From the IMG/VR virus record IMGVR_UViG_3300044635_000323, positions 1-31,148 of that record: a stretch of DNA of 31,148 nucleotides; one strand, given 5' to 3'. The stretch is from a virus. The position numbers and the translations under genes are program-made. The notes under the pieces were generated by a model that was given only the letters and a program-made list of their open reading frames with translations, had not been told where the DNA came from and ran no database searches. Shown here piece by piece: positions 16,726 through 23,676 of the stretch (position 1 is its first letter; the number at the start of each line of letters is the position of its first letter).

Positions 16726-16770
16726 TTACACAATGCACATATCCTAAGGATATATGTGCAAAATGTGTAA
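16726..16770. promoter_or_regulatory. Long imperfect dyad, operator-like copy 1
   Basis: TTACACAATGCACATATCC faces GGATATATGTGCAAAATGTGTAA across a two-base centre. The arms match except for a two-base insertion and two or three mismatches. Its outer elements (TTACACAATGCACA and TGTGTAAGAAA) recur in the second dyad at 16792-16828, so the two are related. Confidence 0.5.
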
Positions 16771-16791
16771 GAAACGCGCTGTTTTGCCCCA

Positions 16792-16828
16792 TTCTTACAC
16801 AATGCACAATGTATAAATTGTGTAAGAA
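16792..16828. promoter_or_regulatory. Perfect 12-bp dyad, operator-like copy 2
   Basis: TTCTTACACAAT (16792-16803) and ATTGTGTAAGAA (16817-16828) form a perfect 12-bp inverted repeat with a 13-base centre. There is no U-tract, so an operator or other protein site is more likely than a terminator. It sits midway between the divergent terS and ardC-like genes. Confidence 0.55.
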
Positions 16829-16943
16829 ATGTAAGGGTAAACACCTAGTAAATAGTGTAATAAAGTCTATTGCATAGTGCTCTGTTGCACTAGAATCTGT
16901 TACATGGTGAAGCAATAGTGCAGCACCTGAACTAAGGATAGAC

Positions 16944-17708
16944 ATGGAGAACAAAACGGTAGCATGGTCCACAATGCTAAGTGATGCAGTCACTCAACCC
17001 GGCATCATCAGCAGTGCATACAGTGCATTCCACAATTACAGCATGGGAAACCAGCTACTGGCATGGTCCCAACTTACAGCCCGTAACATGGGGCTTTCAC
17101 CCCTGGCAACTTATAAACGATGGTCAGAACTTGGGCGACAAGTTAAAAAAGGCGAAAAAGCCATTGCTCTGGTTATGCCAGTTACTATCAACAAAAAAGA
17201 TGGTGCAGGCGAAAAAACGGGTGAATGCTTCCAATGGTTCACCCTTAAAAATAATTGGTTTTCCCTTGATCAGACCGAAGGGGCGGAATTTGCCAATGAA
17301 ACCATTACACCAGCATGGAATGCTGATAAAGCACTTCAAACCCTTGATATCACATTGATTCGGTTTGATTCTGCATCTGGTAACTGCCAGGGTTATGCCA
17401 CTGGCAAAAATATCGCTATTAACCCGGTAGCAGCACTGCCCCATAAAACCCGGTTCCATGAGTTAGCCCATGTTGTTCTAGGTCATACCCTTGAAAGCAC
17501 AATGTCTGATGATGATAGAACCCCTAAAGACATACGCGAAGTAGAAGCTGAGTCGGTAGCTTATATATTGTGCTCTGTGCTTGATTTGCCAGGATTGATT
17601 GAATCAAGGGGCTATATTCAAAATTGGTTAGATGGTGCTGAGATCAGCGATAAGTCAGCACAGCGCATATTCGGTGCAGCCGATAAGATTCTTAAGGCCG
17701 GAGCGTAA
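16944..17708 (+). CDS. ArdC-like antirestriction protein
   Basis: The product has 254 residues. The N-terminal 125 residues (AYSAFHNYSMGNQLLAWSQL, then GLSPLATYKRWSELGRQVKKGEKA) are the ssDNA-binding domain of ArdC-type proteins. The C-terminal half has the polyvalent metallopeptidase signature HELAHVVLGH (172-181) with a downstream EAESVAY (201-207). ArdC proteins enter or act early with incoming DNA and protect it from host restriction. AAGGA sits before the ATG. It is the first gene of the plus-strand operon and diverges from the virion block, as expected of an early gene. Substrate and protease activity are unproven here. Confidence 0.8.
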   Translation: MENKTVAWSTMLSDAVTQPGIISSAYSAFHNYSMGNQLLAWSQLTARNMGLSPLATYKRWSELGRQVKKGEKAIALVMPVTINKKDGAGEKTGECFQWFTLKNNWFSLDQTEGAEFANETITPAWNADKALQTLDITLIRFDSASGNCQGYATGKNIAINPVAALPHKTRFHELAHVVLGHTLESTMSDDDRTPKDIREVEAESVAYILCSVLDLPGLIESRGYIQNWLDGAEISDKSAQRIFGAADKILKAGA

Positions 17709-17715
17709 TTAACCT

Positions 17716-17737
17716 AATGCCTCACGTGTGGGGCATT
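17716..17737 (+). other. Intercistronic stem-loop after ardC-like gene
   Basis: AATGCCTCA and TGGGGCATT pair over nine base pairs with one G-U and a CGTG loop. No U-tract follows, so it is more likely an RNA-stability or processing element than a terminator. Confidence 0.35.
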
Positions 17738-17769
17738 GTGGCAATTATGCCGGTCAACCTAGGAATATC

Positions 17770-18432
17770 ATGGAACACGCAACAATTGAAACCACCACCA
17801 CCATTGACAATGATCTAATGATCATGCCAGGCCATTTGGCTGCTATTGCCATGTTTGCAGCTAAAAAAGATATCCGCCATTATCTAATGGGGGTTTGCAT
17901 TGACACCGGACCTGCTGGCGCGTTTTTAGTGGCGACTTGCGGCCATGCTATGGCAGTGCACCAGATCGACAATGTGGCGCGACCTGCTGGTCAATTTATT
18001 ATGCCACTGGTGCCACTTGCCAGCATGATCAAGGCAAACAGGCGCGTCGGTATCAAGCTAACTCTGCCTGCTGGTTTTGCAGGTAAGTATGACAACAATG
18101 CTCGCGTCAAACGTCAAGTAACGCTCGAATCACTCAAAGGTGAAATTGCCATAGTGCCCGAAATGGACGGCATTTTCCCAGACTGGCGTAGAGTTGCACG
18201 TTATGACGATGCACCATATCCGCAGCAGGTATTTTTTAACCCTCACTACTTGGTCCGAGTTGCCGATGCTGCTGATCTGATTAGTGAGCGCAAATTCTCA
18301 GTCCAAGTTCGCCCAGGTGGCACTGGTGTAGGTTTTGCCACTTTGGACCATGAGGGGAAGACGGTGGCTTATGTTATGCCGATCAGGGGCACCATTGACG
18401 ATCTGCCCAGCAAACCCACAATGACTTATTGA
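17770..18432 (+). CDS. Sliding-clamp (DNA Pol III beta)-like protein
   Basis: The product has 220 residues from the ATG at 17770, chosen because AGGA precedes it. A longer frame would begin at a GTG inside the upstream stem-loop. The pattern of an ACGHAMAV-type strand, then a FPDWRRV segment (about residue 140), FNPHYLVRVADAADLI (about 155-170) and the C-terminal AYVMPIR strand, resembles the clamp-like proteins that phages and integrative elements encode. A full bacterial clamp has about 370 residues in three domains, so this would be a two-domain form. It would tether a polymerase to DNA. No polymerase is in this window, so partnering with the host enzyme is inferred. Similarity is by eye only. 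Confidence 0.6.
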   Translation: MEHATIETTTTIDNDLMIMPGHLAAIAMFAAKKDIRHYLMGVCIDTGPAGAFLVATCGHAMAVHQIDNVARPAGQFIMPLVPLASMIKANRRVGIKLTLPAGFAGKYDNNARVKRQVTLESLKGEIAIVPEMDGIFPDWRRVARYDDAPYPQQVFFNPHYLVRVADAADLISERKFSVQVRPGGTGVGFATLDHEGKTVAYVMPIRGTIDDLPSKPTMTY

Positions 18433-18446
18433 TCAAATAACCCCCT

Positions 18447-18467
18447 AACCCTTACCCTGTAAGGGTT
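18447..18467 (+). other. Perfect 9-bp stem-loop after clamp-like gene
   Basis: AACCCTTAC (18447-18455) and GTAAGGGTT (18459-18467) pair perfectly with a three-base loop. The tail TATAGCTATCATTTT is only partly U-rich, so it may be a weak terminator or an attenuating hairpin ahead of the small-ORF run. Confidence 0.4.
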
Positions 18468-18495
18468 TATAGCTATCATTTTAGGAGTTAACGAC

Positions 18496-18630
18496 ATGAA
18501 ATATCAAATAGTCTTTGTTGAAATCTATGGACATATCGAAAAATGCAAGTTACTTGCGAGACATGGAAAATATGTAATGGATGTTGAAAGACTGTCCGAT
18601 GGAAAATGTTTCCGGGTGAATGCAGCATGA
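18496..18630 (+). CDS. Small hypothetical protein
   Basis: The 44-residue ORF has TTAGGAG seven to eight bases before its ATG. The sequence MKYQIVFVEIYGHIEKCKLL... has a beta-alpha look and ends VNAA. Its stop overlaps the next start (ATGA). No family is recognised. The ribosome site and the chain of overlaps support translation. Confidence 0.55.
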   Translation: MKYQIVFVEIYGHIEKCKLLARHGKYVMDVERLSDGKCFRVNAA

Positions 18631-18722
18631 AAAAACTACTCTGGACCCTGATACAAGGACTTATCGGCGCTGCCGTATGGGGTCTACCCTTTGCTTACTA
18701 TTTTTGGAGTATGAAACCATGA
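18627..18722 (+). CDS. Small single-pass membrane protein
   Basis: The 31-residue ORF starts by ATGA overlap with the previous gene. MKK is followed by a hydrophobic helix (LLWTLIQGLIGAAVWGLPFAYYFW), then SMKP. One membrane segment is evident. Such micro-proteins in early regions may alter the host membrane or exclude other phages, but nothing specific can be said. Confidence 0.5.
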   Translation: MKKLLWTLIQGLIGAAVWGLPFAYYFWSMKP

Positions 18723-18937
18723 GTTGCTATTCTGTATTTGACCAAAAAACCAATAAGCAAATTCGGGTATTTCATTACGATATTTTGGTTTCAGATGATT
18801 GGAAACGCGCAAAGCGTTTGGCGTTTGACATGGCACAAGGTATGCACAAGGGAGGGTATCCCTGCACTGTGGAGCAATTCCATATGTCTAGCATTGTGGG
18901 CAAACAGATTTTTAACACCAATGAGGCGACAGTATGA
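18719..18937 (+). CDS. Hypothetical protein in early operon
   Basis: The 72-residue ORF starts at the ATG overlapping the TGA of the membrane ORF (ATGA); a longer frame from 18620 is less likely. The sequence MSCYSVFDQKTNKQIRVFHY... has two alternating strands, a helix (DWKRAKRLAFDMAQGM) and a Cys (CTVEQFHM). It is not recognised. Confidence 0.55.
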   Translation: MSCYSVFDQKTNKQIRVFHYDILVSDDWKRAKRLAFDMAQGMHKGGYPCTVEQFHMSSIVGKQIFNTNEATV

Positions 18938-19155
18938 AAACCTTATCCTGGCCGCACCTACGCGCCCTGGGGCGCACCGACAACGGAAATAGATGGTATC
19001 CCCGCGAGGATATCGCGCCCTACTTTGCGCCCCTACGCGCACCCTCTCGCGCATGGCCGAATAGCTATGCGAAAGCCGCGCAGACCCTTAAATTCGCGAA
19101 GTGGCTACGCGATAACCGTCCGGCTCTGGCCGATCAATTGGGAGTTGAAGCATGA
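18934..19155 (+). CDS. Hypothetical basic protein, GCGC-rich coding DNA
   Basis: The 73-residue ORF starts by ATGA overlap. The product is basic and Ala/Arg/Pro-rich (APYFAPLRAPSRAWPNSYAK, then LKFAKWLRDNRPALADQLG), which resembles a short DNA-binding or adaptor protein. The underlying DNA is unusually dense in GCGC and CGCG, about ten in 160 bases. No family is recognised. Confidence 0.55.
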   Translation: MKTLSWPHLRALGRTDNGNRWYPREDIAPYFAPLRAPSRAWPNSYAKAAQTLKFAKWLRDNRPALADQLGVEA

Positions 19156-19322
19156 CCGACTATGACGATTGGCGCGACGATGCGCGTGACCAGGCTCGCC
19201 TAATGGCCGATGATGGCCCTGATGACTCAGAGCCAGGCATATGCCCTGCCTGCAATGGCTCGGGAGAGGGCCAACATGAGGGCACCACCTGCTACCACTG
19301 TAAAGGGGAAGGGGAATGTTAG
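19152..19322 (+). CDS. Small zinc-ribbon protein (DnaJ-type CxxCxGxG)
   Basis: The 56-residue ORF starts by ATGA overlap. The N-terminal 35 residues are acidic (DDWRDDARD..., DDGPDDSEPG). The C-terminal part reads CPACNGSGEGQHEGTTCYHC then KGEGEC, two CxxC pairs like half of a DnaJ central zinc finger. It may bind zinc and recruit a partner. Such mini zinc-finger proteins are common in phages and their function is unknown. Confidence 0.6.
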   Translation: MTDYDDWRDDARDQARLMADDGPDDSEPGICPACNGSGEGQHEGTTCYHCKGEGEC

Positions 19323-19462
19323 ACCACGACATTACCGACAAAATCCACCACCTGATGCACCTGTACGCATGGTGCCACCAAGAGGCAATGGAGTACCTGT
19401 ATTACGAACCGCATGACCCGGTAGACTGGCTCGGCACCCGGTGGGAGGGAGAATGCTCTTAG
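19316..19462 (+). CDS. Small hypothetical protein, aromatic
   Basis: This 48-residue ORF overlaps the zinc-ribbon ORF by seven bases, with GGGGAAGGGG as ribosome site. The sequence is rich in His, Trp and Tyr (KIHHLMHLYAWCHQEAMEYLYYEP, split here as HHLMHLYAWC and EYLYYEP, then WLGTRWEGECS). It is not recognised. The overlap and ribosome site suggest it is real. Confidence 0.5.
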   Translation: MLDHDITDKIHHLMHLYAWCHQEAMEYLYYEPHDPVDWLGTRWEGECS

Positions 19463-19506
19463 CCGCCCTATTTGCCGCCCTGCTGGCGCTACTGCTGAAC
19501 CTGTAA
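19453..19506 (+). CDS. 17-residue hydrophobic peptide (uncertain)
   Basis: The ATG at 19453 has GGGAGGGAG upstream and opens a 17-residue peptide made almost wholly of Leu and Ala. It overlaps the end of the previous ORF. Short Leu/Ala-rich peptides can insert in membranes (type-I-toxin or holin-accessory style), but chance is a real possibility at this length. Confidence 0.25.
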   Translation: MLLAALFAALLALLLNL

Positions 19507-19525
19507 CGATACTTGAAACGATACC

Positions 19526-19548
19526 AAGCCCGACTAACCCTCGGGCTT
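19526..19548 (+). terminator. Intrinsic terminator closing the plus-strand operon
   Basis: AAGCCCGA (19526-19533) and TCGGGCTT (19541-19548) form a perfect 8-bp stem with a seven-base loop, followed on the plus strand by TGTCGTTTCT. It lies where the plus operon meets the minus-strand VRR-NUC gene, whose stop overlaps the hairpin, so it could act in both directions. Confidence 0.6.
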
Positions 19549-19878
19549 TGTCGTTTCTATCTGGCGCTTCGCGTCCTCAAAGCCATGCCCCACAATAACC
19601 TTGTGACCGATACCCTCTAGGTACGCGATCCAGTCCCTTTGTACTGGCGACACTACGCCGCTCTTGATTCTTTTGAATTCAATCCAGCATAGCCAAGCGG
19701 GGATAAAAATATCTGGTACGCCAGGGGCTTGGCCGGTGGCCTTCATTTTTGCAGCTACTGCAATGTGACGATGTCCGCCGTTTGGAATAGACATAATCCT
19801 AGTTTCTGGATATGTACGCTTGAACCATTGAACAAACAACATTTGCTCATGGTCTTCACTTGGTACTTTTTCGGTCAT
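19534..19878 (-). CDS. VRR-NUC domain nuclease
   Basis: The 114-residue product carries all the landmarks of the VRR-NUC fold: E11-Q12 near the N-terminus, IPNGGHR (31-37), GVPDIFIP (53-60), IEFK (66-69) and Q80 in SPVQRDWIAYLEG. D56, E67 and K69 form the PD-(D/E)xK metal site. Stand-alone phage proteins of this type are structure-selective nucleases thought to process replication or recombination intermediates. Its ATG overlaps the TGA of the HNH gene (ATGA), and an SF2 helicase lies upstream in the same transcript. Confidence 0.85.
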   Translation of the reverse strand: MTEKVPSEDHEQMLFVQWFKRTYPETRIMSIPNGGHRHIAVAAKMKATGQAPGVPDIFIPAWLCWIEFKRIKSGVVSPVQRDWIAYLEGIGHKVIVGHGFEDAKRQIETTKPEG

Positions 19879-20537
19879 AATAAAAACCCTTTTTGTTGCA
19901 TAAAGTCGATGGGGTGTTTGGCGTGTTTTTTATGATTACACGTTGCGCGAAGCAACTGTATGTTGTCATCAGTGTTTGACCCGCCAAGCGCCAACGGAAC
20001 AATGTGATCCAAATGATAATTTTTACCCAAATGTTTTTTACAGCAAGGACATTTACCGCGCTGAAGTTTGAATAACTTTGTGGATAAGTTTTTTGACAGA
20101 GTGCCGCCGTTAGCGCGTTTACGGGCGCGGCGATTTTGTCCATTGATTCTATGGGCTTCAGGATTGGCTTTATGCCATGCCGCATCAATAGCTTTTTTAC
20201 GCTCTGGATTAGCTTTTCTCCAAGCGGCATTAGCTGCGTTACATTGCTTGGGATTCGAAGCGTACCGTAAAGCACTAATTGCCTTAATTTTCTCAGCGTT
20301 GGTTAAGTAATATTCCGCTTTTTTTGCTTTTAATTTTTCTGAATTAACTGACTGATAAACTGCGCGGGTTGCCCTTGCGCGCTTAAGGTTAGCAGTGTAC
20401 CAAGCAACATTATTTGCTTTTTCTCTTTCTAGATTTACTTTTCTCCATGCCGCGCAACGTGCATTGTTGCATGGCTTGCAATCGCCTTTTTTATTGCGCT
20501 CGGTTTCAGCTTGGCATTTTGGACAAAATCTTGTCAT
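19875..20537 (-). CDS. HNH endonuclease with ANPE-type repeats
   Basis: The product has 220 residues from the ATG at 20537, which has GAGGG seven bases upstream; a longer frame from 20579 lacks this. An N-terminal zinc-finger-like CPKCQ / CKPCN pair is followed by seven or so ~16-residue repeats (AxWRKANPERKKA type). The C-terminal HNH nuclease reads GKCPCCKKHL, YHLDHIVPLALGGSNTDDNIQLL, then CNHKK. Coding DNA is AT-richer than neighbours. It fits a free-standing homing or mobile endonuclease, wedged between the Cys-rich ORF and VRR-NUC. The repeats probably contact DNA. Confidence 0.8.
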   Translation of the reverse strand: MTRFCPKCQAETERNKKGDCKPCNNARCAAWRKVNLEREKANNVAWYTANLKRARATRAVYQSVNSEKLKAKKAEYYLTNAEKIKAISALRYASNPKQCNAANAAWRKANPERKKAIDAAWHKANPEAHRINGQNRRARKRANGGTLSKNLSTKLFKLQRGKCPCCKKHLGKNYHLDHIVPLALGGSNTDDNIQLLRATCNHKKHAKHPIDFMQQKGFLL

Positions 20538-20635
20538 GGTGACACCCTCTAACGGTTGGATGATGGTGTCAGTAAGCATTGGTTAGAGCAATGCAAGGCT
20601 GGCCGGCCCTGTCCTGACGTAATCATTTTACCACG

Positions 20636-20833
20636 CTAAAAAGGAAGTTCCCACTCCCACAAGTCGCAACCCCCAGGTTCATTTGCAAACTCTGGTGGCG
20701 GTGCCTCGCCAAACTCGGCGCAAACCCCGTCGGGCCTGTAATAGTCGCAAGTATGGCAAACCCTTGGCGGCTCGGCCTTCAAGGTGGCTCGGTAGTGTGT
20801 AACGATTGCGGGTTCTGGGTGACGGGTATTCAT
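20636..20833 (-). CDS. Small Cys-rich (zinc-ribbon-like) protein
   Basis: The 65-residue product starts at the ATG at 20833 that overlaps the helicase TGA (ATGA); a start three codons earlier has its ribosome site too close. The core VCHTCDYYRPDGVC ... EPGGCDLWEW has four cysteines (CxxC, then C, then C) that can bind zinc. The same pattern ends the nuclease at 22663-23676 (CRTC...C...GC). The coupled position behind the helicase suggests a helicase or repair accessory role, but this is not proven. Confidence 0.65.
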   Translation of the reverse strand: MNTRHPEPAIVTHYRATLKAEPPRVCHTCDYYRPDGVCAEFGEAPPPEFANEPGGCDLWEWELPF

Positions 20834-22419
20834 TGGTTCCATGTCCTCTTTAGTACAGTAAAAAACTTGCCTTCTCTTTTAAATTCAATTTGTGCCGGTG
20901 GCCTGCCCTCGGTCATTTGCCCTGCCATCTGGTGCAAGTCAGCCATGCCATAGTCCAGCGTCACGCCTGCCTTGTGGGCAATGTCGGCCAGCAGCCGCCT
21001 GCTTTTTTCGCCTGCGTAGCCATCGTGAGTCACTGCCAGATATTCAGTCACTGGTGGGTCACTTAGCCCCCCGTAGTACGTCACGCTCAACATCTCCCGG
21101 CCACTGGCTCGGCTTATATGCTTTCGCCATGTCCAGCTATTGACTTCCAAGTCAGTACCGTCGTTGCCCATAATGTCGTTATGGTGCAGGCGCAGCGCGG
21201 GGCGCTCGGGTTCGGGGAATGCCTCACCACAAGCCGGGCAGACCCTCACGCTCAAGGCGCATATCTCTTGACAGTGATCGCAAATCTTTACCGGCGCTTC
21301 GCCCTGCTTGTCGCCCTTCTTTGGTGGCGCTCTCACGGCTGTTATCGGCCCGTGTTGTTCCACGACCCCGGCAAAATCCAGCACCAAGCAGTCCGTCTTA
21401 CCCTCGGCGATCCGCAGGCCACGCCCTGCCATCTGGACGTACAGGCCGGGTGACATAGTTGGGCGCAGCATGGCTATTAAATCAATTCCTGGTGCGTCAA
21501 AGCCTGTGGTCAGTACATTGGCATTGGTTAACGCTCGGATGCGTCCCTGCTTGAAGTCGGTCAGGATGCGGTCACGTTCATTGCTTGGCGTCTCGCCGGT
21601 CACGCATTCGGTGGTGATGCCCTCGTTATTCAATGCCTCGGCAATATGCTGGGCATGGGCCACCCCGGCGCAAAACACCAGCCAGGACTTGCGCTCAAAC
21701 CCCAAACGAACGATCTCAGCGGCCACCTTTCGGTTCTTGTCAGTGGTGTCCACTGCCGCCTGTAGTTCAGCTTCGATGTACTCGCCCCCACGCTTTTTAA
21801 CGCCGTCCACTTCCAGTTTGGTGCGGGTCAGTTTACTTCGCAGGGTTGATAGAAACCCCTTGTGAATAAGTTCCTCAATGGATACCGGCTCAATCAAGGC
21901 GTCAAAGATAGCGGGTTTGTCGGTGATGTAACCGTGGCCCAGGCGGTACGGGCTAGCGGTTAATCCTATCACCCTCACGTTCGGATTTGTCCGATAGATG
22001 TCCGATAGAAGTGTCCGATAGCCGCCCTCATCCTTGTGGCTCACCAGATGAGCCTCGTCTATGATAACCAGGTCAACGTGGCCGATTTGGCTGGCTTTTG
22101 TCCGGACAGACTGGATGCCTGCAAAGGTTATCGGTTCGCCCAATTCCTTTTGACGCAGCCCGGCGCTATAGATACCCATCGGCGCATTCGGCCAGTGCTG
22201 GCGCATCTTGTCGGCGTTCTGCTCAATCAATTCCCGGACATGGGTGAGCATCAAAATGCGCGTCTCCGGCCAACTTTGCAGCGCGTCCTTGCATAGTGCC
22301 GCAATGATGTGGCTCTTGCCCGAGCCGGTTGGCAGCACCAGGCAGGGGTTGCCCTTGTTACCTGCTTCAAACCATGCGTAGAGTTGGTCAATGGTGCGGG
22401 TTTGGTAGTCACGGAGCAT
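20830..22419 (-). CDS. SF2 DEAH-type helicase with C-terminal zinc ribbon
   Basis: The 529-residue product opens with LRDYQTRTIDQL (Q-motif-like). Walker A is PTGSGKS (30-36), motif II DEAH (121-124), motif III TAS (154-156) and the C-terminal RecA-like domain has QMAGRGLR (motif VI, about residue 330). A zinc ribbon CDHC...CPAC follows at about 384-402, then a 130-residue unique tail. It resembles phage UvsW-like and RecQ-like branch-migration or unwinding helicases. It would act in recombination-dependent replication with the Cas4-like nuclease, Sak4 and SSB-like proteins on the same strand. Confidence 0.85.
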   Translation of the reverse strand: MLRDYQTRTIDQLYAWFEAGNKGNPCLVLPTGSGKSHIIAALCKDALQSWPETRILMLTHVRELIEQNADKMRQHWPNAPMGIYSAGLRQKELGEPITFAGIQSVRTKASQIGHVDLVIIDEAHLVSHKDEGGYRTLLSDIYRTNPNVRVIGLTASPYRLGHGYITDKPAIFDALIEPVSIEELIHKGFLSTLRSKLTRTKLEVDGVKKRGGEYIEAELQAAVDTTDKNRKVAAEIVRLGFERKSWLVFCAGVAHAQHIAEALNNEGITTECVTGETPSNERDRILTDFKQGRIRALTNANVLTTGFDAPGIDLIAMLRPTMSPGLYVQMAGRGLRIAEGKTDCLVLDFAGVVEQHGPITAVRAPPKKGDKQGEAPVKICDHCQEICALSVRVCPACGEAFPEPERPALRLHHNDIMGNDGTDLEVNSWTWRKHISRASGREMLSVTYYGGLSDPPVTEYLAVTHDGYAGEKSRRLLADIAHKAGVTLDYGMADLHQMAGQMTEGRPPAQIEFKREGKFFTVLKRTWNQ

Positions 22420-22666
22420 CTTTATGCCTCTTATAAATTACGTTACGTCCATCTTTTTGTATCCTTCTTGTACCTTCTAACATTCCAAGGTAATAAATTC
22501 GTTTTATCAAAATTCTTAAAACTTCGATATTCCATCTTTTTAAATTTAAATAATCATCCATCAATTTATCTGCTGTTGGATCACCGTATTCACCAGCCAA
22601 TAATTGATTAGTCATTTCTGAAAGTTCTTGCCTAGAAATGATTTTGCTTATATTTTTTAAATTCAC
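22409..22666 (-). CDS. Hypothetical protein between nuclease and helicase
   Basis: This is an 85-residue ORF from a GTG at 22666 that overlaps the nuclease TGA, with GGAGG eight bases upstream. I prefer it to the ATG seven codons earlier. The sequence (NLKNISKIISRQELSEMTNQ, YLNLKRWNIEVLRILIKRIY) is helical and basic. The DNA is markedly AT-rich relative to flanking genes, so it may be a late arrival. It overlaps the helicase start by 11 bases. No family is recognised. Confidence 0.55.
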   Translation of the reverse strand: MNLKNISKIISRQELSEMTNQLLAGEYGDPTADKLMDDYLNLKRWNIEVLRILIKRIYYLGMLEGTRRIQKDGRNVIYKRHKDAP

Positions 22667-23676
22667 CCCACTACCCTCCCATCCCATTCCTTCCGCAGCG
22701 CCATGACCTGCGGATCAGCAGCCACGCAAGCCGCAGCATTAGCCAAAAGTTCCTTTGACCCATACACCCCCTCACCCGGCTCACCGTTAGCAATGCCCTG
22801 CCCGTCAATCTCATACACGGCCACCCAGTCGCTTGGCCCTTCCAAGCGCTTCCACGGCACCAGATCAGGATGGATAACGTGACTCTCGCAGCCTGTAAGC
22901 TGGGCGTCAGTCGGGACGATGGCGTCCCACTTGGCGCAGTGCCAGGTGCTGTCAGACAGTGGAGTGATGTGGGCGCACGTTCGGCAGTTGACTTGTTTGG
23001 TGGTCTTGCTGCCGTGGCAGAAGTCATGGCCTGCACACATACGGCATTCAAACCATGTCGGGTCAGTGCTTATCGGCGGTGGCAGGCGGTCAGTCAGCGC
23101 CAACCGTTGGCCTTTGTCGATTGCCTTCACCGCATGGTCGCGGTCATACTCCAGGCGCTCGGTGTAAATGCGGTCATCGTCCTTGCAGACGGCAACGTAC
23201 AAGGCGCGTTTCAGTTCGATGCCGTGCATATACACTTGGCACTGGGTGAAATGCTGGGGCTTAGACTTTTGCACTCCATTCTTCTCAAGGTCGTTGAAGC
23301 TCTTGAGACTGTGAGTTTTAAACTCCAATACGTGTTCCGTTTTTGGCGCACCGGGTACGCCTTTTCCAATACCGTCTAGGCTCCCGCTAACGTGACTGCC
23401 AAAGTCAACCCGACGTTGGGTTCCGGTCACGCTCATGCCGATAGCGCGTAGGTCGCTGATGATAGTGGCCTCTTCGTTGAAGCCACGCCTAAACAGTCGC
23501 AGGATGCGGCCTTGGAACTTCTCAACCACCGCCCAACGGAATGACAGCCAAAGCCAGCGCTCACAGTGATGGCCCAGCGTACTACACCCCATGTGAGCGC
23601 GGGGCTTCTCGGCTCTTGATTGATGGGCGGCGTCAATTAGGGAAGTTATGGTAATCTCTGGCTCTGGTATTTGCAC
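22663..23676 (-). CDS. Cas4/AddB-like PD-(D/E)xK nuclease with Fe-S-type cysteines
   Basis: The product has 337 residues. Its start is GTG at 23676, with AGGAG eight bases upstream. The core has GSHVSGSLDGIG (93-104) with D101, HVLEFKTHS (115-123) with E118 and K120, and HFTQCQVYM (142-150), the RecB-family nuclease motifs. N-terminal C38 (HHCERWLWL) and C-terminal C211-x2-C214-x5-C220 match the Cys spacing that holds a 4Fe-4S cluster in Cas4 and AddB. A second Cys set (C231, C234, C247, C263) forms a likely zinc ribbon. It should be a DNA exonuclease for recombination. The Fe-S cluster is inferred. Confidence 0.8.
   Translation of the reverse strand: MQIPEPEITITSLIDAAHQSRAEKPRAHMGCSTLGHHCERWLWLSFRWAVVEKFQGRILRLFRRGFNEEATIISDLRAIGMSVTGTQRRVDFGSHVSGSLDGIGKGVPGAPKTEHVLEFKTHSLKSFNDLEKNGVQKSKPQHFTQCQVYMHGIELKRALYVAVCKDDDRIYTERLEYDRDHAVKAIDKGQRLALTDRLPPPISTDPTWFECRMCAGHDFCHGSKTTKQVNCRTCAHITPLSDSTWHCAKWDAIVPTDAQLTGCESHVIHPDLVPWKRLEGPSDWVAVYEIDGQGIANGEPGEGVYGSKELLANAAACVAADPQVMALRKEWDGRVVG

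Noticed and set aside
16673-16993. Minus-strand 106-residue ORF across the divergent control region
   Set aside because: No ribosome site, Cys/His/Phe-rich noise-like sequence, starts inside the ardC-like gene and runs across all the dyads.
17728-17769. Longer N-terminus for the clamp-like gene
   Set aside because: It would start at a GTG inside a stem-loop with no ribosome site; the ATG at 17770 has AGGA.
20576-20594. GCATTG/CAATGC dyad upstream of the HNH gene
   Set aside because: Only six base pairs, without promoter boxes or U-tract; too weak to call.
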